A program made the position numbers and the translations under genes. DNA of 64,000 nucleotides from contig NZ_GL870929.1 of NCBI RefSeq assembly GCF_000190695.1, positions 1,812,320 through 1,876,319 of the forward strand, in the 5' to 3' direction. Positions 7,731-16,905 of this stretch are shown here, one piece after another (positions within the stretch are counted from its first letter, which is position 1; each line of letters opens with the position of its first letter). This DNA comes from Kingella denitrificans ATCC 33394 (GTDB lineage Bacteria; Pseudomonadota; Gammaproteobacteria; Burkholderiales; Neisseriaceae). The notes under the pieces are model-generated. The model worked only from the letters and a program-made list of their open reading frames with translations. It was not told the DNA's origin and ran no database searches.

Positions 7731-8099
7731 ATGCCTGTTTCCATTCCCCCAATCGTTCTCGTCTGCATTGGCGCGTGTTTCGGTGCGGCGGCGCGCTGGC
7801 AGCTCGGCATCGTTCTTAACCGTTATGGGCAGGTGGCAACCCTCGGCACGCTGGCGGCCAACTGGCTCGGCTGCTTTTTGGCGGGCGCGGTGCTCGGTTT
7901 GTCGCCGAACCAGATGTGCAGGCTGCTTTTGGTGACGGGATTTTTGGGCAGCTTCACCACGTTTTCCGCTTTTTCCGCCGAAGTGGCAGAAAAACTGCTT
8001 GCTGCACGATATGCGGAAGCGGCGGTGGTGTTGCTGCTGCACATGGCGGGCGGTATTGCATTGACGTTGTTGGGGTTTGCGCTGGCACGGCAGGTGTAG
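7731..8099 (+). CDS. fluC: Fluoride channel FluC (CrcB family)
   Basis: A 122-residue protein with four hydrophobic helices, the normal size for a FluC subunit. These are dual-topology dimers that export fluoride. Family signatures are visible: GAxxR (GAAARW, R22), GTLAANWLGCFLAG with N44, and GFLGSFTTFSAF at about 70-81, which carries the phenylalanines and the Thr/Ser of the pore and central sodium site. The start at 7731 is preferred over the upstream in-frame ATG because GGAG lies nine bases before it and the family begins here. No fluoride riboswitch was recognised upstream. Confidence 0.93.
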   Translation: MPVSIPPIVLVCIGACFGAAARWQLGIVLNRYGQVATLGTLAANWLGCFLAGAVLGLSPNQMCRLLLVTGFLGSFTTFSAFSAEVAEKLLAARYAEAAVVLLLHMAGGIALTLLGFALARQV

Positions 8100-8112
8100 C
8101 CGTTTCGGTGGC

Positions 8113-8189
8113 AAAAAGCAGCCTGCACGTCGGCTGTGCCCGTCCGTCAACGGTGTGTGCGCCGACGCATCGGGTGCAGGCTGCTTTTT
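8113..8189. terminator. Long-loop DUS-pair hairpin
   Basis: AAAAAGCAGCCTGCAC and GTGCAGGCTGCTTTTT frame a loop that contains a second inverted pair (GTCGGC/GCCGAC), giving an extended structure after fluC. Confidence 0.6.
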
Positions 8190-8212
8190 CATTGGCCAAT
8201 AGGGAAAATATA

Positions 8213-8815
8213 TTGAAAATATTATTAAAATTCAAAACGCTGATATTCCTTTCCGTGCTGTTTGTTGCGTTGGGTGGCTGGCTTTTGCCAAAGTATTACT
8301 ATACGCATACCTACAACAAACCGGGCGACAAGACGGACGAATTTCCTGTGCTGATGTGGCGCAGGCATCCGCCATCACAGGCAAACCCACATCCGAACAT
8401 GGGCGCTCGGCCGATTTTGGAAACTTTAGGCGGCGTAGAAGAGGCGCGGAAATACAACAACGGTGTGTCCCATTATGTGCCGTGGACAGGGCCGTTGGAA
8501 GATATGACGGTCAACAATAACCGCGTTGTCCTGCGGAGGCTCGCATCGGACAACGGGCAGTCGGCTTTCGAGCTGGACATCAGCAATGAGCTGTACACCG
8601 TCACGGCGGCGTACCGCGTAGAAAATGACGAGGTGTATCCCGAATTGACGCGCATTTCAGGGCCGTTCGTGTGGGGCGTGGCCTTTGTCCACACATTGAT
8701 TGTGGCGGTGCTGATTGCCGTGCTGCAAGTTGTGCTGGGATTGGGGCGGTCGCTGAGCGTGCCGCCGCACAACCGGAAAAAGCTTCGTGCATACCAACAT
8801 GGGAAAAAACGATGA
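8213..8815 (+). CDS. Membrane protein of unknown function, TTG start
   Basis: No ATG precedes the coding similarity to membrane proteins here. TTG at 8213, after AGGGAAA, is the best start and gives 200 residues: LKILLKFKTLIFLSVLF is an N-terminal anchor helix, a polar domain of about 130 residues follows, and a second helix lies near 158-178 (VAFVHTLIVAVLIAVLQVVLG) before a basic tail. An alternative TTG lies at 8192. The function is unknown. Its neighbours are other small inner-membrane proteins. Confidence 0.5.
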   Translation: MKILLKFKTLIFLSVLFVALGGWLLPKYYYTHTYNKPGDKTDEFPVLMWRRHPPSQANPHPNMGARPILETLGGVEEARKYNNGVSHYVPWTGPLEDMTVNNNRVVLRRLASDNGQSAFELDISNELYTVTAAYRVENDEVYPELTRISGPFVWGVAFVHTLIVAVLIAVLQVVLGLGRSLSVPPHNRKKLRAYQHGKKR

Positions 8816-8837
8816 GAAAACCGTTGGCCGCCTTAAT

Positions 8838-8877
8838 GTGCAGGCTGCTTTCGGCCGTGTAGAAAAGCAGCCTGCAC
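8838..8877. terminator. DUS-pair hairpin
   Basis: GTGCAGGCTGCTTTC and GAAAAGCAGCCTGCAC face each other between two small membrane-protein genes. Confidence 0.65.
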
Positions 8878-8899
8878 TTTGCAACACAGGGTTTGCCCC

Positions 8900-9142
8900 A
8901 TGAACATGAAATATTTTTTATACATTACTGCCGCCGTGTTCCTGCTTTCGCTGTGGGTTTGGCCGCAAATCAGCATTTTGATACTGCTGGTCCTGCTGGC
9001 GGCTGGCGAACGATATGTCCGCCGCGCTCCGCTGCCCGATGCATGGCGGAAAAAGGCGTTGCAGGCGTATAAAATCATCGGGATATGCGTTTTGGTTTCG
9101 CTGGTTTGGGGCGTTTGGTATATGATGCGGCGGCTGGGATAA
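8900..9142 (+). CDS. Small two-helix membrane protein
   Basis: An 80-residue protein, MNMKYFLYITAAVFLLSLWV, with hydrophobic helices at about 4-35 and 58-76 separated by a short basic loop (ERYVRRAPLPDAWRKKA). There is no recognised family. The start is the first Met of the ATGAACATG pair. It lies between the preceding unknown membrane protein and the lipoprotein hydrolase, each separated by uptake sequences. Confidence 0.5.
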   Translation: MNMKYFLYITAAVFLLSLWVWPQISILILLVLLAAGERYVRRAPLPDAWRKKALQAYKIIGICVLVSLVWGVWYMMRRLG

Positions 9143-9171
9143 AAAGCAGCCTGCACTCGATAGGATGGAAG

Positions 9172-9993
9172 ATGAAATGGAATAAATTGGCGGCTTTGTG
9201 TGCCGCGGTATGGCTATCGGCCTGTGCCACCGAATGGCAAAAAGGGCACGCGGAAGACGGTCGCGACGTGATGCGGCTGCAGACGGTGCGCAACAGCACG
9301 TTGCCCGAAAGCGGCATGATTAAAATCGGCGAACAGGATTTGCAGGCGGGCGACATATTGTTTTCGTCCGAAGCCAGCGTGCAGTCGCTCGGCATCCGCC
9401 TGTTCAGCAATGCCGCAGTGAGCCATGTGTTTCTGTATTTGGGCGACGGAGAAATTGCCGAAGCCGTCGGCGCGGGCGTGCGCATCCGCCGGTTGGACGA
9501 GGCATTGAAAGAAAGCAATCTCACCGCCGCCTTCCGCCGCCCTGATTTGACCGAGGAAAACATCGCCGCCCTGCGCGATTTCGCCCGGCAGCAAAACGGC
9601 AGGCGCTACAATTTTCTCGGCATTGTGAAGCAGGTGCCGTATTCCCTGGCGCGCAATGCGTGCGAACTGCCCGTGATTCCGCGCCGAATCCGCCGTTTCT
9701 GCCTGAATACCATGGCCGCCGTGATGATTCCGTCGTTCGGCAACCGGCGGTTTTTCTGTTCGCAGTTTGTGATTGAAGCGTTCAACCGCGCCGGCAAGCC
9801 GCTCACGTCCAAATCGCCCGAATGGCTCGACCCTGCCGACATCCTGCACATGCGCGAAGGCGACGTGGCCACGTTCACGCCCAAAGTGCGGCTGAATTAT
9901 GTAGGGCATTTGCAGTGCAGCACGTCAATATGGAATGCGGATTGCCATGAAAACACAGCGCTGCCATTGTCGGCACGGCAGGCGAAACGATGA
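9172..9993 (+). CDS. YiiX-type permuted papain-fold lipoprotein hydrolase
   Basis: A 273-residue lipoprotein (lipobox LSAC, lipidated Cys at residue 18). The domain matches the circularly permuted NlpC/P60-like YiiX/YaeF family: GDILFSSE, then SHVFLYLGDGEIAEA with the catalytic His near 85, and late in the chain FFCSQFVIEAF with the catalytic Cys near 196. Such enzymes cleave amide or ester bonds, probably in the cell envelope, though substrates are mostly unknown. The start at 9172 is chosen because it gives a canonical lipoprotein signal. A Correia repeat begins immediately after the stop codon. Confidence 0.8.
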   Translation: MKWNKLAALCAAVWLSACATEWQKGHAEDGRDVMRLQTVRNSTLPESGMIKIGEQDLQAGDILFSSEASVQSLGIRLFSNAAVSHVFLYLGDGEIAEAVGAGVRIRRLDEALKESNLTAAFRRPDLTEENIAALRDFARQQNGRRYNFLGIVKQVPYSLARNACELPVIPRRIRRFCLNTMAAVMIPSFGNRRFFCSQFVIEAFNRAGKPLTSKSPEWLDPADILHMREGDVATFTPKVRLNYVGHLQCSTSIWNADCHENTALPLSARQAKR

Positions 9994-10099
9994 TATAGTG
10001 GATTAAAATCGCAATGATACGGCGTTGGCTCGCCTTGACGTACTATTTGTACGCCTTGCGGCTCGCCGCCTTGTCTCATTTTTATTTTAATCCACTATA
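9994..10099. repeat. Correia-type repeat, 106 bp
   Basis: A full unit with TATAGTGGATTAAAA and TTTTAATCCACTATA ends and an internal near-palindrome GTACTATTTGTAC. It starts directly after the hydrolase stop codon. These Neisseriaceae elements are mobilised passively and are thought to supply promoter or RNase III-cleavable structures. Confidence 0.93.
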
Positions 10100-10119
10100 G
10101 AATCCACCGCAGAATAAAC

Positions 10120-10159
10120 GTGCAGGCTGCTTTTCGGAACACGGAAAAGCAGCCTGCAC
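10120..10159. terminator. DUS-pair hairpin downstream of rpsT
   Basis: GTGCAGGCTGCTTTTC and GAAAAGCAGCCTGCAC lie between the convergent hydrolase and rpsT genes and could stop transcription from both sides. Confidence 0.7.
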
Positions 10160-10228
10160 TTTATGATGCGCACAAAAAAAATACCGCTGGCGGACAACGG
10201 TATTTTCATTGATGCGTCAATCGGCAAA

Positions 10229-10492
10229 TTAAGCCATTGCTTTCACTTTTGCCGCCAAACGGCTTTTGTGACGGGCCGCTTTGTTTTTGTGGAACACGCC
10301 TTTGTCGGCGATGCGGTCGATGATTTTGGTGTTTTCTACAAAAGCGGCTTGTGCGGCAGCTTTGTCGCCGGCTTCAACGGCTTTCAAGATTTTTTTCACC
10401 GCAGTGCGGAACGCAGTACGCAGGCTGGCGTTGTGTGCGCGGTTTTTCACAGATTGACGGGCGCGTTTGCGTGCTTGTGCGCTGTTGGCCAT
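10229..10492 (-). CDS. rpsT: 30S ribosomal protein S20
   Basis: An 87-residue, highly basic, Lys/Ala-rich helical protein with the S20 pattern from end to end (MANSAQARKRARQSVKNRAH, then LRTAFRTAVKKILKAVEAGD and a closing HKNKAARHKSRLAAKVKA). S20 binds 16S rRNA early in 30S assembly. Size and start match the family. It is transcribed alone, divergent from rsmA. Confidence 0.98.
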   Translation of the reverse strand: MANSAQARKRARQSVKNRAHNASLRTAFRTAVKKILKAVEAGDKAAAQAAFVENTKIIDRIADKGVFHKNKAARHKSRLAAKVKAMA

Positions 10493-10672
10493 AATGTTTA
10501 CTCCTGAATTCGGGATAGTTGGATATTAAAAACGCGCTATTCTAAACGTTAAGCTATGGCAAGGCAAGTGTTTTATTTGCCGTCTTCGCGCCGCCGCGCA
10601 CATCAAATTCGGGCAAAATCCCTGTTTTTCAGTATAATGCCGCCCAGTATCTTCAAAAACGGCCAATGATTG

Positions 10673-11452
10673 ATGAGCACAGCACACAAAGCCCGCAAAC
10701 GCTTCGGACAGAATTTTCTTCAAGACACGCGTATTATTACCGACATCGTGAATGCCGTCCGCCCGCAACCCGATGATATCGTGATTGAAATCGGACCCGG
10801 ATTGGCGGCGATTACTGAGCCGCTCACACGTCATCTGCGGCAGTTGCACGTGTGCGAAATCGACCGCGACATTATCCGCTTTTTGAAAGAGCAGCCGTTT
10901 GCCGACAAGCTGGTGATTCACGAAGGCGACGTGTTGCAATTTGATTTCGGCAGCATTGCGGGGCGCAAAAAAATCGTCGGCAATCTGCCCTACAATATTT
11001 CCACGCCGCTGCTGTTTCATTTGGCGGAAGTGGCGGACGAAGTGGTCGATATGCACTTCATGCTGCAAAAAGAAGTGGTGGAGCGCATGGTGGCGCAGCC
11101 GAAAACTAACGATTACGGCCGCCTGAGCGTGATGCTGCAATATTTTTTCGATATGGAAATGCTGATTGAAGTGCCGCCCGAATCGTTCGACCCCGCGCCG
11201 AAAGTGGATTCGGCGGTGGTGCGCATGATTCCCGTGCCCAACCGCATCGGCACCGCCGCCGATTTTGCGCATTTCAGCAATTTGGTGCGCGATGCCTTCC
11301 ACCAGCGCCGCAAAACCATCCGCAACAACCTTAAAGGCATTGCCGACGACGAAGATTTGCAGGCGGTCGGCATTTTGCCGCAGCAGCGTGCCGAAGAAAT
11401 TGCGCCCGAATTGTATGTGCGCCTGTCGAACCATCTGGTGGCGAAAGGCTGA
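10673..11452 (+). CDS. rsmA: 16S rRNA dimethyladenosine transferase
   Basis: A 259-residue methyltransferase that dimethylates A1518 and A1519 of 16S rRNA. Visible family motifs: KRFGQNFLQD at the N-terminus, the SAM-binding EIGPGLAAIT near 40-50, CEIDRD near 64, and the catalytic NLPYNIST near 104-111. ATG 10673 is preferred over the overlapping TTG three bases upstream. A DUS follows the stop codon. Confidence 0.97.
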   Translation: MSTAHKARKRFGQNFLQDTRIITDIVNAVRPQPDDIVIEIGPGLAAITEPLTRHLRQLHVCEIDRDIIRFLKEQPFADKLVIHEGDVLQFDFGSIAGRKKIVGNLPYNISTPLLFHLAEVADEVVDMHFMLQKEVVERMVAQPKTNDYGRLSVMLQYFFDMEMLIEVPPESFDPAPKVDSAVVRMIPVPNRIGTAADFAHFSNLVRDAFHQRRKTIRNNLKGIADDEDLQAVGILPQQRAEEIAPELYVRLSNHLVAKG

Positions 11453-11501
11453 AAAAAGCAGCCTGCACCCTATTTTTATTTGAAAAACAAAGGATAATTC
11501 A

Positions 11502-12389
11502 ATGTCCGAATCGATTCAAACACCTTCTTCACAAGATACAGAAAAGCAGCCTGCACCTTTGTTCCCACAGATGGAAAGCAATCCGGGGCAGGGCACGGAG
11601 CTCAAACTCACGCTCACTAAAGACAACGGCAACGAATCGTTCGAACATGTCGTCATGGCGGAAATCCTGCAAAACGTGTTGGCAGAAGAAGGCTGGGCAA
11701 CCGAAATGATGGACACGGGCTGGCTGTACCAACCCGATACAGGCTATTATCTGTGGCCTTTGATTTGGGATTTGTCGATTGACGAAGACGATGGCAGCGT
11801 GCAAACCGCCAGCACCATTCAAATCCACCATAGAGAATTGTTCCCCAAAGGGATTTTTGAATACCAATATTCCTTCGGCCAATACGATACCGTGCACGAA
11901 GCCTTGGCCAGCGGCTTTGACACTTGGCTGAAAACTGATTGGGAAACCCTGCTGGATGCGGCCGACCCGCAAGAAGCCGCGCACCTGCGGCTGACCATCA
12001 CGCCGAAGGGCGATGTGCCGAAACGCCTGGTTCTGCTCGGCTCGGTGGGCTTTTTCCCCGCGCGGGAAGACGATGGCGATGAAGCAGAAGCGGAAGAATG
12101 CAGCCTGCACGGCGAATTTTGCGAATGCTGCCTATTCACCCGCAGCATGGAAGCGTTCGAGCCGCTCATCAAATCGCAGGAAAACTACGCCATCCGCATT
12201 TTTGCTTCGCGCGACGATGAGGGCGAAACAGATGCCGATTGCCGCGTAAACGGCGAAGATTGGGACGGCGCGCTGGAATCGCTGAAAAATTATGCGGCCA
12301 CCTGGCAGGGGAGCGGCACGATGTTCCGCAAGCAATACATCATTATCCGCAATGCGCCCGACGATTGGCCGGAAGAGGCGGAAGAATAA
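11502..12389 (+). CDS. Conserved acidic protein of unknown function (DUF6348-like)
   Basis: A 295-residue, strongly acidic soluble protein with no signal peptide. It begins MSESIQTPSSQDTEKQPAPL, where an uptake sequence is read in frame as EKQPAP. An alpha/beta domain runs from about 35 to 190 (ELKLTLTK, GYYLWPLIWDLSIDEDDG, VHEALASGFDTWLKTDWETLL). A Cys-rich insertion (EECSLHGEFCECCLF, about 197-211) and a C-terminal part follow. The central part resembles proteins annotated DUF6348, from memory only. The function is unknown. Confidence 0.5.
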   Translation: MSESIQTPSSQDTEKQPAPLFPQMESNPGQGTELKLTLTKDNGNESFEHVVMAEILQNVLAEEGWATEMMDTGWLYQPDTGYYLWPLIWDLSIDEDDGSVQTASTIQIHHRELFPKGIFEYQYSFGQYDTVHEALASGFDTWLKTDWETLLDAADPQEAAHLRLTITPKGDVPKRLVLLGSVGFFPAREDDGDEAEAEECSLHGEFCECCLFTRSMEAFEPLIKSQENYAIRIFASRDDEGETDADCRVNGEDWDGALESLKNYAATWQGSGTMFRKQYIIIRNAPDDWPEEAEE

Positions 12390-12409
12390 ACGTGCAGGCT
12401 GCTTTTGAA

Positions 12410-12482
12410 TATAGTGGATTAAAATAAAAATGAGACAAGGCGGCGAGCCAACGCCGTATCATTGCGATTTTAATCCACTATA
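12410..12482. repeat. Internally deleted Correia repeat, 73 bp
   Basis: Both terminal repeats are intact, but 33 bp of the interior is absent compared with the other copies. The loss equals the distance between two GGCGAGCC direct repeats in the full unit, leaving one copy, as expected for slippage or short-repeat recombination. Confidence 0.93.
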
Positions 12483-12565
12483 AAAAGGCGGCTTCGGGAA
12501 AAATCCATTACAATAGCGCGCATTCAATGCAGGGCGGACGCCGCCTTCATCAACGGAAAGAGAAA

Positions 12566-13321
12566 ATGACGATAACCAACGAACAAAAAATCATGGTGAG
12601 CTTCAAAAACGTTCACAAATATTTCAAAGATTTACATGTGATTAACGGTGTGAACCTGGACATTAAGCAGGGCGAAGTGGTGGTGGTATGCGGGCCTTCC
12701 GGTTCGGGCAAATCCACGCTCATCCGCACGGTGAACCAACTGGAAACCATTGCTTCGGGCGAAATTTGGGTGGACGGCGTGAACGTGGCCGACCCGAAAA
12801 CCGATTTGAACAAAATCCGCACCGAAGTGGGCTTCGTGTTCCAGCATTTCAACCTGTATCCGCACCTGAGCGTGTTGGACAACATCACCCTGTCGCCCAT
12901 CAAAGTGAAGGGCATGAACAAGGCGGACGCGGAAAAACTGGCGGTGGAGCTGCTGGAAAAAGTGGGCTTGTCGCACAAAAAAGACGCGCTGCCGACCCAA
13001 TTATCGGGCGGTCAGCAGCAGCGTGTGGCGATTGCGCGCGGCTTGGCCATGCAGCCTGCCGTGATGCTGTTTGACGAACCGACTTCCGCGCTCGATCCGG
13101 AAATGGTGGGCGAAGTGCTGAAAGTGATGAAGGATTTGGCGCAATCGGGCATGACGATGATGTGCGTTACCCATGAAATGGGCTTTGCGCGCGAGGTGGC
13201 CGACCGCATTATTTTTGTCGATGCGGGGCAGATTTTGGAAGACCGCACGCCCGATGAGTTTTTCGATCATCCGCAAACGGAACGCGCGAAACAGTTTTTG
13301 AGTCAGATTATGTCGCACTGA
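12566..13321 (+). CDS. Polar amino-acid ABC transporter ATP-binding protein
   Basis: A 251-residue ATPase of the GlnQ/ArtP/HisP class that powers uptake of polar amino acids. It has Walker A GPSGSGKST near 44-52, a Q-loop FQHFNLYPHLSVLDN, the signature LSGGQQQRVAIARGLA, Walker B VMLFDEPTSALDP and the switch His in CVTHEMGFA. The start at 12566 has AAAGAG upstream. No permease or binding-protein gene lies next to it: the gene stands alone between a Correia repeat and convergent recC, so its partners must be encoded elsewhere. Confidence 0.9.
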   Translation: MTITNEQKIMVSFKNVHKYFKDLHVINGVNLDIKQGEVVVVCGPSGSGKSTLIRTVNQLETIASGEIWVDGVNVADPKTDLNKIRTEVGFVFQHFNLYPHLSVLDNITLSPIKVKGMNKADAEKLAVELLEKVGLSHKKDALPTQLSGGQQQRVAIARGLAMQPAVMLFDEPTSALDPEMVGEVLKVMKDLAQSGMTMMCVTHEMGFAREVADRIIFVDAGQILEDRTPDEFFDHPQTERAKQFLSQIMSH

Positions 13322-13355
13322 TAAAGCGGTAAATACACGCCGAAAGACGACAGAT

Positions 13356-13400
13356 AAAAGCAGCCTGCACTTGAACATTCAAAGTGCAGACTGCTTTTTT
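13356..13400. terminator. DUS-pair hairpin between the ABC ATPase and recC
   Basis: AAAAGCAGCCTGCACTT pairs with AAGTGCAGACTGCTTTTTT between convergent genes. The right arm has one substitution in the uptake core (CAGACTG). Confidence 0.75.
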
Positions 13401-13415
13401 GTTGTCTGCACTGCT

Positions 13416-16400
13416 TCAAACGTCTTTCATTGCTTGCAGGCATTCGGCCAGCGGTGCGAACAGTTGCTCGGTCAGCGTGTGGAACATGGGCAGCAGGTAG
13501 GGCGGGGTGCCGTCTTCCTGCCGGCCGAACACGAGTTTGACTTCGGGATAGTCTTCCTGCGCCATGCCGGTAAAGCCGCCGTGGTATTTTTCAATGGCTT
13601 GGCCCAGTGCGTCCTGCCATCGTTGTTCGGGCGGGGCGTCTTGTTTTTTTGCGTTGGGCGAGTAATAGGCGGTGGCGGCGGCCCAGTTCACGCGCGCGAA
13701 ATAGGGCAGCGGGGTGTTTTGCCCGATGCGGTATGCGGTCAGCCAGATTTTTAAGGCTTCTTGCGCGTCGGCTTGGGCAATGGGCGGCAGGCTGCAGGTC
13801 TGGTTCAGGCCGATGTATTGGCTTTGGCGCGGCTCGGCGGCGTTGTCGGGCGTGGCGGCGCAATAAATCAGATGATGCAGCAGGAGTTCGATTTTGTCGG
13901 CGGCGGCGAGTTTGCCGTGCTGGTTGTGTTCGGCCAGGAATTGGTGGGCGAAGAAGATTTGGCCGGCGGCGTGGTTGTGCTGCAGTTGGTAGTGCAGGCT
14001 GCTTTCGCCCAAATGCAGCGTGCCGAAGCGGTGCGGCAGTGCTTGGCTGTGCAGGTCGCTGTCAAGCATGGCGGCGCGGATGGCGTAATCTTGGGCGGTG
14101 AGTTCGCCGATTTTTCCGGCGGGCAGCAGGCTTTGGGCTTTCAGCCGGGCGGCGGTGTCGGCAAAGTCTTGGTGTTGCAGGCGTGCGGTCAGATAGGCGT
14201 TGTCCAGGCGGCGCGGCTGGTCGGGTAGGAAGGGTTCGCTGCTGGGCAGTGCGTCGTTGAAATGTGGGCTTTGCCAGTTGAGATGGTGTTTGAGCCAATA
14301 GCGGACGGGGTTGCGCCAGAAACGCAGCAGGTCTTTTTGTTCGACGGGGTGTGCTTCGGCGGTGCAGGCTGCCTGGTTGGCAAACGGTGCATAGGCAGCC
14401 TGCGGATGGTTGAGCGCGTCGGCAAAATCTTGGCGGGTACTGAACAGTTGCAGGCTGCTTTCGTCTTGGAAATAGCGCGGGGAAAAGGCTTGCAGCGGGT
14501 GGTGGGTTACCCAGCGGCGCATGAGGTATTGGCTGCCCAAATCGGTGAGCGAGGCGATGCAGTCCACCAGTTCGCCCAAAAGTGTGGACGGGGCGCGTTC
14601 GGCATCGGTGCGGATGTCGCGGCCGATGTAGGACAGATACAGGACATGCCGCGCGGACAACACGGCTTCCAAAAACAGGTAGCGGTCGTCGTCGCGCCGT
14701 GCACGGTCGCCGGCTTGGGGCAGCTTGGCAATCAGGTCGAACGAGGCGGCTTTGGTTTGGCGGGGGAAGATGCCGTCGTTCAGGCCGAGCAGGCAGATGG
14801 CGTTGAAGGGCAGCGAGCGCATCGGCACCATGCTGCAAAAGGTAATGCCGCCGCGCAAGAAGCCGGCTTCGCTGGATTGGTGCAGGAAGTGTTGCGCGTG
14901 TTCGCAGGCGGTGTCGGCGTGAATCTGTTCGGTGAATTGCGCCACGTCGGCTTGTGCCTGCCAGTTGGCCAGCGAGCTTTCCCATTGCTGGTAGGCTTGG
15001 CGGTCGGCATCGTCGGCGGGGGCGAGCAGGTTCTGGCTCAACCGGCGCAGGCGGCCGCACCATTGTTCGATGGTGGCGGGGGTTTGCCATTCGTGTTTGG
15101 TGTCGAGCAGGAATTGTACGAACTGCACAAATCGGGCGAAGACGGGCAGGTGGTCGGGGTGGCTGTCGAAGGCGGCGGTATCGTGCCACAAGTTCTGTTG
15201 TGCAGGCTGCATCCAACCCAGCACCAGCCGGTTCAGCCCCTGTTGCCAGGTAAACAGCGGATGGTCGTCGCCGTATTGCGCGCGTTCGGTTTCGTCGCTG
15301 CCCCAGCGGATATTCAGCTGCGCCACGGCTTCGGTCAGCAGCGGCAAATCGTCGCGCGTGAGCTGCCATTGCGCCAGAATGGTCGGATTGTCCAGCAGCG
15401 CCAGCACTTTTTCCACTTCAAACCGGCTGCCCAGCACTTCCAGCGTTTGGGCGATAGCATCGAGTGCAGGCTGCTTGCGCGACAATTTCACATCGGCAAT
15501 CGAATAAGGCAGCGGCGCGTCGGAATATTGCCCGAACACTGCTTCGATGAACGGCGCATACGGCTCGATATTCGGCGTGAGCACGGCAATGTCGCCCGGC
15601 TGCCACGACGGGTTCTGCTGCAACATCAGGCGGATTTGGTCTTTTAAAATCTGCAATTCGCGTAAAGGGCTGTGCGCGCTGTGGATTTGCAGGCTGCTGT
15701 CGGCATGGAGCTGGGCAACGAGTTGCGCGTCCGCATCGCCTGAAGCAGCCTGCACTTGCCGTGCAATGTTTTGCGCAATCAAATCATCGTGTTGCGCGCA
15801 TTTCGATACATAGGCGAAATGCCGTTCGCGCCAGCCTTCACGGCACGCGTCGTCCGGCTGAATCAGGTTTTGGATATGGAATTGCAGGCTGTGCAGCAGG
15901 CTGTCGGACAGCGGCTCGGGCGCGAATTGTTGGTGCTGCTCTTCCTGATGCGCCTCCGCCTCGCTCAGGGCATTGAAAAAATCGCGCCCTTGCTTGCCCC
16001 AGGACGACAGCAGCGGATGCCCCTGCAACGCCAAATCCGCTTCATCGCTGCGTTGCAGGATTTGCGCGGGTTCCAGCAAGTCGCCCCAATACAGCGCGCA
16101 CGGGTTGAGCGCGAAAATATGCACGTCGCGGTGCAGCGCAATCTGTTGGAACAAGGCCATATACATCGGCGCCAGCGTGCTCAAGCCGAACACGAACAAA
16201 CGCGGCGGCAGGCTGCGGATATGCCCCTCCGCCAGCGCATCCATCAACGTGTGCCACAACTGCACGCGGTGCAGCGCATCGCCCGAACGGCGGTCCAATT
16301 CGCGCCAAAGCACCGCCTGCCAAGACTGCTCGTCCTGATAATGCGCATCCAGCGCCGCCACACGCCGCCCGGCGCTCCACGCCTCAATCCAATCGGGACG

Positions 16401-16835
16401 GTACACCAAATATTGGTCGAACACATCGGCAATCTGACCGGCCAAATGGTAGCGCGACAGGCCGCCTTTTTTCAGGTAATCATCCAGCACGCCGCGCACG
16501 CAGGCAAACGTTTCGTCCTGCATGAATTCGGGCGATTGTAACAGCTGCAACAGCCGCCATTGCATGATTTCGCTGGCGAACGGGCTCATTTCCGGCACGT
16601 CGGGTTTAGCCTCGCGCATCAGTTGCCACGCCAAACCGGCCGGTAGGCGGAATTGCAGGTTGGCGGCAATACCCAAATGCCGCGCCCAAAACTGGTGGAT
16701 ATAGCGGCGCATGCCTTGGCTCTGCACCACAATGTGCTCGGTGGCCAAAGGGTTGGGCAGGGGGTGTTCGTTTTGCACCGATAGCATCATGTCGGCCAGC
16801 GATTCGAGTCGGTTGGATTGGTAGAGGTGGAGCAT
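13416..16835 (-). CDS. recC: Exodeoxyribonuclease V gamma subunit
   Basis: A 1139-residue RecC protein, which scans for Chi and splits duplex DNA ends inside the RecBCD helicase-nuclease that repairs double-strand breaks. The start MLHLYQSNRLESLADMM is the usual RecC N-terminus. Typical segments include HIVVQSQGMRRYIHQFWA, FRLPAGLAWQLM, GLSTLAPMYMALFQQIA, SAHSPLRELQILKDQI and FCSMVPMRSLPFNAICLLGLNDGIFPR. The length is normal. It is the last gene of a leftward series starting at tex. Several uptake sequences lie inside the gene. recB and recD are not in the window. Confidence 0.95.
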   Translation of the reverse strand: MLHLYQSNRLESLADMMLSVQNEHPLPNPLATEHIVVQSQGMRRYIHQFWARHLGIAANLQFRLPAGLAWQLMREAKPDVPEMSPFASEIMQWRLLQLLQSPEFMQDETFACVRGVLDDYLKKGGLSRYHLAGQIADVFDQYLVYRPDWIEAWSAGRRVAALDAHYQDEQSWQAVLWRELDRRSGDALHRVQLWHTLMDALAEGHIRSLPPRLFVFGLSTLAPMYMALFQQIALHRDVHIFALNPCALYWGDLLEPAQILQRSDEADLALQGHPLLSSWGKQGRDFFNALSEAEAHQEEQHQQFAPEPLSDSLLHSLQFHIQNLIQPDDACREGWRERHFAYVSKCAQHDDLIAQNIARQVQAASGDADAQLVAQLHADSSLQIHSAHSPLRELQILKDQIRLMLQQNPSWQPGDIAVLTPNIEPYAPFIEAVFGQYSDAPLPYSIADVKLSRKQPALDAIAQTLEVLGSRFEVEKVLALLDNPTILAQWQLTRDDLPLLTEAVAQLNIRWGSDETERAQYGDDHPLFTWQQGLNRLVLGWMQPAQQNLWHDTAAFDSHPDHLPVFARFVQFVQFLLDTKHEWQTPATIEQWCGRLRRLSQNLLAPADDADRQAYQQWESSLANWQAQADVAQFTEQIHADTACEHAQHFLHQSSEAGFLRGGITFCSMVPMRSLPFNAICLLGLNDGIFPRQTKAASFDLIAKLPQAGDRARRDDDRYLFLEAVLSARHVLYLSYIGRDIRTDAERAPSTLLGELVDCIASLTDLGSQYLMRRWVTHHPLQAFSPRYFQDESSLQLFSTRQDFADALNHPQAAYAPFANQAACTAEAHPVEQKDLLRFWRNPVRYWLKHHLNWQSPHFNDALPSSEPFLPDQPRRLDNAYLTARLQHQDFADTAARLKAQSLLPAGKIGELTAQDYAIRAAMLDSDLHSQALPHRFGTLHLGESSLHYQLQHNHAAGQIFFAHQFLAEHNQHGKLAAADKIELLLHHLIYCAATPDNAAEPRQSQYIGLNQTCSLPPIAQADAQEALKIWLTAYRIGQNTPLPYFARVNWAAATAYYSPNAKKQDAPPEQRWQDALGQAIEKYHGGFTGMAQEDYPEVKLVFGRQEDGTPPYLLPMFHTLTEQLFAPLAECLQAMKDV

Positions 16836-16905
16836 GGCGGGGTGTTTGTCGGGGATGGGGTTGGGTGGGAAAAGCAGCCTGCACATTCAGTCTGCCGCTG
16901 GGCCG

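Noticed and set aside
9897..10079. Small leftward frame in the Correia repeat
   Set aside because: A similar frame appears at other Correia copies because the repeat itself is open, and there is no ribosome site.
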